A DNA stretch of 64,000 nucleotides from Georhizobium profundi (GTDB lineage: Bacteria > Pseudomonadota > Alphaproteobacteria > Rhizobiales > Rhizobiaceae): the NCBI RefSeq assembly GCF_003952725.1, contig NZ_CP032509.1, positions 1,574,001-1,638,000 on the forward strand, read 5' to 3'. A program made the position numbers and the translations under genes. This document shows, in pieces, positions 37,315-44,227 of the stretch. The number at the start of each line of letters is the position of its first letter. Positions within the stretch are counted from its first letter, which is position 1. The notes beneath the pieces are model-generated. The model was given only the letters and a program-made list of their open reading frames with translations. It was not told the DNA's origin and made no database searches.

Positions 37315-38126
37315 CGGTGGAAAAGACCGGCGCCGACCAGTCCGAGACGCCGCTGTTTGCTGCGACGGAGGGAGATCCGACAGCGCGGGCGCCGGTCGTC
37401 TTCCTGCACGGCTTCGGCGGATCGGCGGGTGTCTGGACAGAGGTCGCCGCCGCCATCGCCGTCGAACATCCGACGGTCGCCTATGACCTTCCGGGGCATG
37501 CGCGTTCTCTTAAAGCTGCCGGTATTGGCGGGGCAGGGCGGATGGCGAAGGCGATCGCGGTCGATCTCGACAGCCGCGGCATCGCCGGCGTCCATCTCGT
37601 CGGGCATTCGATGGGCGGGGCAGTGGCGACACTTCTCGCCTTGCGCGACCCGGACCGGGTTGCTTCGCTGACGCTGCTCGCCCCCGGCGGGTTCGGGTCG
37701 GAGATCAACCATCGGCTGCTTCAGCGCTATGCGCAGGCGGCCAATGCGCACGCCATTCGGCTTGCGCTTGAGGAAATGTATGGCTGGAACCGGCCGATCA
37801 GCGATGCGACCGTGGAGGCTTACGTGGCCTTGCGGGCGCAGCCCGGTGCCATCGAAACGCTGCTCGCAATCCATGACACCATGACCACGGGTACCGGCCT
37901 CGACCGGCGGCAGGGCATGATCGCGCGTGCCGATCTCGAAACGCTGACGATGCCGGTCAAGGTGCTCTGGGGCACGCAGGACCGTGTTTTGCCGACGCGC
38001 CAGGCACATCGGCTGCCACCGCTTTTCGCAGCCCATGTCTTCGAGGATACGGGGCACATGCTGGTCGACGAGCAGCAGGAAGCGGTCATCACACTGGTTC
38101 GGCAATCGGTCAAAACCGGGGGTTAG
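37311..38126 (+). CDS. Alpha/beta hydrolase
   Basis: This 271-residue alpha/beta-fold hydrolase has the oxyanion-hole motif HGFGGSA, the nucleophile elbow GHSMGG (Ser100), acid WGTQDRVLP and His in DTGHML. Together these are a complete catalytic triad. The lid helices lie between residues 125 and 205. The sequence resembles the hydrolase attached to acetoin/2-oxoacid dehydrogenase clusters, but no lipoyl domain is present; the substrate is unknown. It overlaps leuA by 4 bp, so it is coexpressed with it. Confidence 0.85.
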   Translation: MTVEKTGADQSETPLFAATEGDPTARAPVVFLHGFGGSAGVWTEVAAAIAVEHPTVAYDLPGHARSLKAAGIGGAGRMAKAIAVDLDSRGIAGVHLVGHSMGGAVATLLALRDPDRVASLTLLAPGGFGSEINHRLLQRYAQAANAHAIRLALEEMYGWNRPISDATVEAYVALRAQPGAIETLLAIHDTMTTGTGLDRRQGMIARADLETLTMPVKVLWGTQDRVLPTRQAHRLPPLFAAHVFEDTGHMLVDEQQEAVITLVRQSVKTGG

Positions 38127-38221
38127 CTCTTTCGTGCCGCCGCCGTCTCCCTCGCCAAGGCCACTTGCGGTGTGTTAATGAACAGTTAAGCCGCCTTGTG
38201 GCTCAGCGAGGGTTCTGCGTG

Positions 38222-38911
38222 ATGAGCGATCAGTCGAGATCTGCGCGCCAGCGGCGCCTTTCGGAGATCATCCGAGAGGTGAAGGTGGCGGCTGCCGAGC
38301 GCGACGACGTGGTCGTCGATATGCGCGATGCGGATCGGGCGCGTCTGGAACTGCTCGCCCAGGAACTGGAACCCGTCATCGCCGACGTGCCGGCGCAAGA
38401 CGACCAGTTCGATTTTGCCCTGTCCTCCGGCCTGCAGCCACGGTTCTGGATCGATGCGGTTGCGCATGTGCACATGGCGCGCGACCGGCGCACCTATCGC
38501 TTCGTGCGTGACACAAGGCTTGGCCGCACGCTCATGAGCGAAACCGCCGACATGGCGGAGACGGCGGACGCCGTCTCGCGTTACATCGCCGAGCGGATCA
38601 TCCAGCGCCAGCGCCTGCTCGAAGGCGATTTCGAAGCAATGCGGACGTCTTACGAGACCGAAATGCGCTCAGGCGGACGCCGGTTGCCGGATCGACGTGA
38701 TCGTGCAGAGCATGACGGCGCAGATGCGCCATCGGTCGCGGCCACGAACGCCCCGTCGTCACCGGCCCCTCAAGCGATGCCAAGCACCGAGCGGGTACCG
38801 GCCATCAATGCAAAAAGCCTACTTGTCGGCGTCATCTGGTTCCTGAGCGGTTGCATACTGGGCGGCCTGCTTTTGATGGCGTCGTTCGCCGATCGCTTCC
38901 TGCAGCAGTGA
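38222..38911 (+). CDS. Hypothetical protein with C-terminal membrane anchor
   Basis: I do not recognise a named family. This 229-residue protein has a basic N-terminal helix (ARQRRLSEIIREVKVAAAER). An alpha/beta core at about 40-145 includes RFWIDAVAHVHMARDRRTYRF, and a polar Pro/Ser/Ala linker at about 150-190. One membrane helix near 200-220 (VGVIWFLSGCILGGLLLMA) makes it a tail-anchored inner-membrane protein facing the cytoplasm. ATG at 38222 immediately follows GTG at 38219. Its last 93 bp overlap the end of the minus-strand phosphoesterase gene. Confidence 0.7.
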   Translation: MSDQSRSARQRRLSEIIREVKVAAAERDDVVVDMRDADRARLELLAQELEPVIADVPAQDDQFDFALSSGLQPRFWIDAVAHVHMARDRRTYRFVRDTRLGRTLMSETADMAETADAVSRYIAERIIQRQRLLEGDFEAMRTSYETEMRSGGRRLPDRRDRAEHDGADAPSVAATNAPSSPAPQAMPSTERVPAINAKSLLVGVIWFLSGCILGGLLLMASFADRFLQQ

Positions 38912-39871
38912 CGCGCTGTCCTGGCCGAGTGCCGGGTCGATGTGGCCTGGCGGAACCGTCTCGGGCCGCATCAGGTCGTCGTCGCTGATCCGGATCGGTT
39001 TGTCGCCGCCATCCTCCGGCAGCTGGAAACGTTCCAGCCGGCACTGCCAATCGTCCGGCTTCCCATCGATCGAAAAGTAGTTGTAGGTCGCCGTCGGTTT
39101 GGCGCCGCCCGGCCCCTGGCTTGCAGAAGCGATGCCGACCACGGGTACGAGCCCGCCCGGCGAAGGCAGCCAGTGGATCGTGTTGAGGTGCGTGTGGCCG
39201 TGCAGAACCAGTTCGGCGCCGGCATCACGCAGCACGCGCGAAAAACGCCCGATGCCGATCATGCGCTTGTGCCAGATCGCCGCGCGCCGGACCGGCGGGT
39301 GATGGATCATGACCACGCGGAACAAGCCGGCGTTTTTAGCCTGCTTCAGCAGTTCCACCGTGCGGCGGGCCTGCGGAATGCCGAAATAGCCGCTTGCCAC
39401 GAAGGGCGGCGTCGCGGTGGCTGTCGAAATGCCGATCAGCGCAACGTTGTCGCGAACGCGCATGAAGGGAAAGAGCCCGTTGTCGGGACGGATCAGGCGC
39501 TCGTCGTCGCTCGTCATATAGCTGCGCCAGGCTTCGGCCACCTTGTCGTAGGCGCCGGGCACGTAGGCATCATGATTGCCAGGCACCACCGACGTGCTCA
39601 GTCCGTCGCCGATGGCCTCCAGCCACGCGGTGGCGACCTCCACCTCGTTGTCGGTGGCGAGATTGACCAGATCACCGGTGATGGCGAGGTGGTCGGGCTT
39701 CTTTTCGAAGATGTCGTCGAGCAGCGCTTCCAGCACATTGCCGAACAGCGCCTTGCGCCGATGGCGCCGCCAGTTCACATAGCCGGTGATGCGCTTGGAT
39801 GCGAGTTCGCGCATGGAGGGGACGTGTTCGAGCCCCAGATGGATGTCGGAAATATGAGCCAGCCGAAACAT
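38819..39871 (-). CDS. Calcineurin-like metallophosphoesterase
   Basis: This 350-residue cytoplasmic phosphoesterase has all five metal-binding motifs in order: DIHLG (Asp9, His11), ITGDLVN, PGNHDAY, IHHPP and HGHTH. Two divalent metals are expected. Family members cleave cyclic nucleotides, nucleotides or lipid-linked phosphates; the substrate here is not evident. The extra C-terminal about 60 residues (after SIDGKPDDWQ) are polar and overlap the convergent unknown gene on the other strand. The start overlaps that of the divergent Nudix gene by 18 bp. Confidence 0.88.
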   Translation of the reverse strand: MFRLAHISDIHLGLEHVPSMRELASKRITGYVNWRRHRRKALFGNVLEALLDDIFEKKPDHLAITGDLVNLATDNEVEVATAWLEAIGDGLSTSVVPGNHDAYVPGAYDKVAEAWRSYMTSDDERLIRPDNGLFPFMRVRDNVALIGISTATATPPFVASGYFGIPQARRTVELLKQAKNAGLFRVVMIHHPPVRRAAIWHKRMIGIGRFSRVLRDAGAELVLHGHTHLNTIHWLPSPGGLVPVVGIASASQGPGGAKPTATYNYFSIDGKPDDWQCRLERFQLPEDGGDKPIRISDDDLMRPETVPPGHIDPALGQDSASLLQEAIGERRHQKQAAQYATAQEPDDADK

Positions 39872-40384
39872 TCAGGCACCGATCCAGAGCTGCGTCAGGC
39901 CGAACCGACGGGTTTCGATCTGCGTCGATTGGCGCGACGCTTGCGGCTGAGGCTCTATCATGTCTTCTTCCTGGTCAGGCGACCGATGACGCTTGGCGTG
40001 CGTATGCTGGCATTCGATCGGGATGGCCGAGTTTTTCTGGTGCGGCACACCTATGTGAGCGGGTGGCATCTGCCGGGTGGGGGCGTGGAACCCGGCGAGA
40101 CGGTTCTGCAGGCGGTTGAAAAGGAACTTTTCGAAGAAGGCAACCTCACGCTGGTCGAAGCGCCACGGCTTGCCGGCATCTATCTCAATCGCGGAGCAAG
40201 CAGGCGGGATCATGTGGTCCTTTATCACTGTGCGCTCGTGGCGCAGGAACGCGTCAAACAAGCGGATCGCGAGATTGCCGAGGCGGGGTTCTTCGACGTG
40301 GATGCCTTGCCGGAGGGAACGACCCCGGCCACTCGGAAAAGGCTCGCGGAGCTCAATGGTTCCGAAGCCTCTCCCTATTGGTAG
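39854..40384 (+). CDS. Nudix hydrolase
   Basis: This 176-residue Nudix protein has its box at about residues 74-97: GGGVEPGETVLQAVEKELFEEGN. The usual Arg of REL is Lys (EKEL), which is tolerated in several subfamilies. The N-terminal 40 residues are strongly basic (LRRLARRLRLRLYHVFF), possibly for membrane or nucleic-acid contact. The substrate is unknown. ATG at 39854 is the reading-frame start; a much longer open extension to 38942 runs antisense through the phosphoesterase and was rejected. Confidence 0.8.
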   Translation: MSQPKHSGTDPELRQAEPTGFDLRRLARRLRLRLYHVFFLVRRPMTLGVRMLAFDRDGRVFLVRHTYVSGWHLPGGGVEPGETVLQAVEKELFEEGNLTLVEAPRLAGIYLNRGASRRDHVVLYHCALVAQERVKQADREIAEAGFFDVDALPEGTTPATRKRLAELNGSEASPYW

Positions 40385-40392
40385 GCCGGCGG

Positions 40393-41382
40393 TCAGGCAG
40401 CCTGCGCCAGATGGCCCCTGCCATGTGGTGCATCGTAGTCCAGTGCAGGGCCGACGGGCACGATGCCGGTCGGGTTGATGGTGCCATGGCTGCCGTAATA
40501 GTGCCGCTTGATGTGTAGCAGGTTAACGGTCCCTGCGATGCCCGGCATCTGGTAGAGTTCGCGCATGTAGCCTGAGATGTTCGGGTAATCGGCAATGCGG
40601 CGCAGATTGCATTTGAAGTGGCCGACATAGACCGGATCGAAGCGGACCAGCGTCGTGAAGAGCCGCCAATCGGCTTCCGTCAGGCGCTCGCCGACGAGAT
40701 AGCGATTTTTCGCGAGACGTTCCTCGACTTCATCCAGCGCATTGAAGAGAGCGACGAAATGCTCTTCATAGGCTTCCTGGGTGGTTGCAAAGCCGCATTT
40801 GTAGACGCCGTTGTTGATCGCGTCGTAGACCAGCGCATTTATCTCATCGATCTCGCCGCGCAGCTCCTTCGGGTAGAAATCGAGTGTGTCGTCGCCGATG
40901 TCGTCGAAGGCGGAATTCAGCATTCGGATGATGTCGGCGGACTCGTTCGAAACGATCGTCCCGCGTTCCTTGTCCCAGAGCACCGGCACGGTTACGCGGC
41001 CGGAATAGACCATGTCGGCCTTTGTGTAGACCTGCCACAGCTTCGAGAAGCCGAAGAGGTGATCGACCGTGCCGCCGTCGCGGTCTTTGAACTCCCAACC
41101 ATTCTCGCCCATGTGGTAATCCACCACCGAGACCGAGATCGCGTCCTCGAGCTTCTTGAGCTTGCGGAAGATCAATGTGCGGTGCGCCCACGGGCAGGCG
41201 TAGGACACATAGAGGTGATAGCGGCCGGCTTCGGCCTTGAAGCCTTTTTCCCCGGTTGGCCCGGCGGAGCCATCGGCTGTCACCCAGTTTCGAAACTGTG
41301 ATTCAGACCGCTTGAAATGGCCTTTCGTTTCCTTGGTGTCGTACCAGACGTCCTGCCATTGACCCTCGACGAGCAAGCCCAT
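40393..41382 (-). CDS. Glutathionyl-hydroquinone reductase-type glutathione S-transferase
   Basis: This 329-residue Xi-class GST has catalytic Cys63 in the diagnostic motif YACPWAHR, a thioredoxin-like N-domain to about 165 and a helical C-domain with ADWRLFTTLVRFDPVY and HFKCN. Proteins of this group (YqjG/PcpF/ECM4) reduce glutathionyl-hydroquinones using glutathione, protecting against quinones. Length and motifs are full. The start ATG at 41382 follows GGAGATCGATAA. It is convergent with the Nudix gene, whose stop is 8 bp away. Confidence 0.9.
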   Translation of the reverse strand: MGLLVEGQWQDVWYDTKETKGHFKRSESQFRNWVTADGSAGPTGEKGFKAEAGRYHLYVSYACPWAHRTLIFRKLKKLEDAISVSVVDYHMGENGWEFKDRDGGTVDHLFGFSKLWQVYTKADMVYSGRVTVPVLWDKERGTIVSNESADIIRMLNSAFDDIGDDTLDFYPKELRGEIDEINALVYDAINNGVYKCGFATTQEAYEEHFVALFNALDEVEERLAKNRYLVGERLTEADWRLFTTLVRFDPVYVGHFKCNLRRIADYPNISGYMRELYQMPGIAGTVNLLHIKRHYYGSHGTINPTGIVPVGPALDYDAPHGRGHLAQAA

Positions 41383-41395
41383 TTATCGATCTCCA

Positions 41396-41497
41396 TTATT
41401 TTAGCGTCTTGTGAGCATTGTAGGCGGAACGCGCCTCTTCAAGAAACGATGCAGCGAAGACAGTCTGTTTTTCCTGTTGGCGGTGGCGCAAGCCCAT
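41396..41497 (-). CDS. Possible small ORF upstream of the GST gene
   Basis: This 33-codon frame (starting MGLRHRQQEK, ending SAYNAHKTLK) would be a charged amphipathic helix. It ends 13 bp before the GST start on the same strand. No ribosome site is visible, and the frame also extends upstream, so it may be chance. It is included because of its position in an otherwise empty 258-bp gap. Confidence 0.2.
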   Translation of the reverse strand: MGLRHRQQEKQTVFAASFLEEARSAYNAHKTLK

Positions 41498-41640
41498 GCT
41501 ATCGCCGCGATGCCCTGACCTTGGGGCGATAGGAAGCAGCTTTGCATCAGTCGACCAGACAGCGACGATCCTGATCGTTCCCGTGCCTCGCAAGAGGGCG
41601 CGGCGCACCCTCGTTGCGGTTCATTGCTGGTCTAGCCTTC

Positions 41641-42141
41641 ATGCACAATCCCGATATCGTCTATCTGACCGAAGACCCGTCGCATGACGGCATCATTCAA
41701 CTGATCAACCAGGAAGCATTTGGACCGGGTCGTTTCACCCGCGCCGCGGAGCGTGTGCGCGAGCAGGGGCCGCATGATCGTCGCTTGTCTTTCGTCGCCA
41801 GCGAGAACGGCGCGATTGTCGGTTCAGTGCGGCTGACGCCCGTGCTTGCCGGGGGTGCGAAGGCGCATCTTCTCGGGCCGCTGGCCGTCCGACCGACGCA
41901 CAAGAACCGGGGGATCGGGCGGGCGCTCGTCGCCATCTCGGTCGGTCGTGCACTCGATCAGGGCAGCGAAGGCGTCATTCTCGTGGGAGACCCGCCCTAT
42001 TATCAGCCGCTCGGTTTCGAGCCGGCGGCGATCGGGACGCTGACATTTCCCGGCCCTGTCGATCCATCACGCATTCTCATCGCCGGCTGCTCGCCGACGG
42101 CCCGCGCAAAGCTGAAAGGCACGGTAGGCTGGCGGGCTTGA
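41641..42141 (+). CDS. GNAT-family N-acetyltransferase
   Basis: This 166-residue protein has the GNAT fold with the acetyl-CoA-binding loop NRGIGRALVA at about residues 89-98. LGPLAVRPTHKN forms the preceding strand, and GDPPYYQPLGFEPA is typical of the YhbS-like subgroup. The substrate is unknown. ATG at 41641 (MHNPDIVYLTE) is preferred over an in-frame codon 27 bp upstream. It stands alone, converging on the large membrane-protein operon with 15 bp between stops. Confidence 0.82.
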   Translation: MHNPDIVYLTEDPSHDGIIQLINQEAFGPGRFTRAAERVREQGPHDRRLSFVASENGAIVGSVRLTPVLAGGAKAHLLGPLAVRPTHKNRGIGRALVAISVGRALDQGSEGVILVGDPPYYQPLGFEPAAIGTLTFPGPVDPSRILIAGCSPTARAKLKGTVGWRA

Positions 42142-42156
42142 GCGAGCGATCGGCGA

Positions 42157-44214
42157 TCAGCGGCCTTCGCGATACCAGGTCGAACCGAGTGCCAGGAGCA
42201 GCAGCGCCAAGCCCAGGAAGCCCGAGAAGAGCGGAATGCGGTTGACCCCGATCAGGACTGTCTCGTCCGTCACCCTGAGCGGCATGCGGCCGGAGCCGGT
42301 ATCGCGCACGGCGCCACGCACCGGAAGGATGGTCGGAAGCTCGTTGCCGGAGACGCGGGTGACCGACCCGCCGGTCTCGCGGGCGATCGGCTGAAGCAAG
42401 CCTTCCGTCGAGACGGTGGCGCGGAACTCCGGTGCGTCGATCGCACCGATATGGGCAAGTGCCGTCAGATCGCCATTCGCCACTTCGAACAGGCCGACCT
42501 CTTTGGTCTCAAGCTCGGCGCGGAACAGACCTTCCTCGGCCTGCGAGAGGGCGAGATCGATCACTTCTCCCGCCGGTGTCGTCACGGAGGCCGGCCCTGG
42601 CTCGTCGCCCATGGTCTGGCGCTCGACGATGAGCATGCGGCCGCGCGCGCGCGCCGTCAAAGCCTCTTCTTCGAGCGATGGCTCCTTCATCAGCCAATGC
42701 GCGACACGGCGATAGAGATCGACATGCGGGCCGCCGCCTTCGAAGCCGCGCGCCCACAGCCAGCCATGGTCGGAGAGCAGCATGGCGACCCGGCCTTCGC
42801 CTGTCCGGTCGAGGACGAGAAGCGGCGATCCGTCGGGACCATCGAGCACCGTATTGCCTTGTGGAGCATCCACCTCGACGGCGCGGAACCAGCGGCCCCA
42901 GGACGGCGGTTCCTGCTCGCTGCCCGGCAGGTCGCGCGTCACCGGGTGCTTGCGACCATCTTCCGAAAGGCGCGGGAAAAAGCCGACATCGTTCACTTCG
43001 CCGGTTGGCATGGCAGGCAGGACGGGCGCCAGCGGTGTCGTCGCGATCGACTGCGAGCCCGCGTGTTCGGGTCCGGCAGCGATCAGAAGCGCACCGCCTG
43101 CTTCGACATATTGGGCGATGTAATCGTAATAGAGCACCGGCAACACGCCGCGCCGCTGGTAGCGATCGAACACGATCAGATCGAATTCGTTGATCTTCTC
43201 CACGAACAGTTCGCGCGTCGGAAAAGCGATCAGCGACAACTCGTTGATCGGCGTACCGTCCTGCTTTTCCGGCGGCCGCAGAATGGTGAAATGAACGAGG
43301 TCGACGGAGGCGTCCGACTTCAGCAGGTTGCGCCATGCGCGCTCACCGGAATGCGGCTCTCCGGAAACGAGCAGAACGCGCAGGTTTTCCCGAATGCCTT
43401 CCAGTTCCATCACGGCGCGGTTGTTGGCCGGTGTGATTTCGTCGTCGAGCACACCCACCTCGAATTCGAGGATGTTCTTGCCACCCCGCGGGACTTCGAA
43501 ACTCAGACGCTCTTCATTGCCGACCGTCACGGGCCCGCTGGCGATGTCTTCGCCGTTCAATCGCACCGAAACGGAGGCTGGTTCGCTCGATGGCTGGCCA
43601 TCGTCGATGACGCGGTAGCGCACCGTCTGCTCTTCGCCGACGATGCCGAACCGCGGGGTCTCGATCAACTGGATCCGCCGATCCACTTCGTCCGGATGGC
43701 CGGTGACGAGCGCGTGGATCGGCGCATCGAAACCAAGGGCTGCGGCGTTGTCGGGAATGTCGTGAACCTGGCCGTCGGTGATCAGGATCGCGCCGGCAAA
43801 GCGGGATGTGGGGACATCCTGGATCGATGAGGAGAGGGCCTCGAACAACCGGGTCGACGGCACTTCTTCATTCTCGTCGGTGCGGCTTTCGACAACGCGA
43901 ACATCAAAGCGGCTCTGGCGCTCGAGCCGTTCGATCAGTTGCTGCAGCGTGTCATCGGTTTGCTCGGTGCGCTCGAGCGAGTTCTGGCTCTGGCTGCGAT
44001 CGACCACGACGCTGACCACGCTTTGCAGCGGCTCGCGCTCTTCCTGGTAGAGCACGGGATTGACGAGTGCCATCAACAGGGCCGCGAGCGCACCCACGCG
44101 CAGGATGCGACCGCGTGCGCCCTGCACAATGAGGCCAACTGCCACCAGCACGGCGCCGAGCGCCAGGGCGACGAGGGCGTAGAAGGGCAGCAACGGGGCG
44201 AAATCGAGTGTCAT
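42157..44214 (-). CDS. Large membrane protein with von Willebrand/amidotransferase-like domain, last gene of the moxR operon
   Basis: This 685-residue protein has two N-terminal membrane helices (about 8-30 and 38-55). A von Willebrand-A-like region (VVSVVVDRSQSQ, ILITDGQVHD, about 75-165) is followed by an Ig-like beta segment (190-265). A class I amidotransferase-like Rossmann domain (about 270-480; FDRYQRRGVLP, GGALLIAAGPEH, WLWARGFEGGG) lacks a recognisable catalytic Cys triad. A further beta domain and a final membrane helix end in YREGR. Homologues lie beside moxR-DUF58-DUF4159 genes. ATG at 44214 is preferred to an upstream TTG. The role is unknown, perhaps envelope quality control. 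Confidence 0.7.
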   Translation of the reverse strand: MTLDFAPLLPFYALVALALGAVLVAVGLIVQGARGRILRVGALAALLMALVNPVLYQEEREPLQSVVSVVVDRSQSQNSLERTEQTDDTLQQLIERLERQSRFDVRVVESRTDENEEVPSTRLFEALSSSIQDVPTSRFAGAILITDGQVHDIPDNAAALGFDAPIHALVTGHPDEVDRRIQLIETPRFGIVGEEQTVRYRVIDDGQPSSEPASVSVRLNGEDIASGPVTVGNEERLSFEVPRGGKNILEFEVGVLDDEITPANNRAVMELEGIRENLRVLLVSGEPHSGERAWRNLLKSDASVDLVHFTILRPPEKQDGTPINELSLIAFPTRELFVEKINEFDLIVFDRYQRRGVLPVLYYDYIAQYVEAGGALLIAAGPEHAGSQSIATTPLAPVLPAMPTGEVNDVGFFPRLSEDGRKHPVTRDLPGSEQEPPSWGRWFRAVEVDAPQGNTVLDGPDGSPLLVLDRTGEGRVAMLLSDHGWLWARGFEGGGPHVDLYRRVAHWLMKEPSLEEEALTARARGRMLIVERQTMGDEPGPASVTTPAGEVIDLALSQAEEGLFRAELETKEVGLFEVANGDLTALAHIGAIDAPEFRATVSTEGLLQPIARETGGSVTRVSGNELPTILPVRGAVRDTGSGRMPLRVTDETVLIGVNRIPLFSGFLGLALLLLALGSTWYREGR

Positions 44215-44227
44215 GGGACGGGGCGCC

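Noticed and set aside
38942..39853. Long plus-strand extension upstream of the Nudix gene
   Set aside because: The frame is open for about 900 bp but is antisense to a metallophosphoesterase with all five motifs. Similarity to Nudix proteins starts only after the ATG at 39854.
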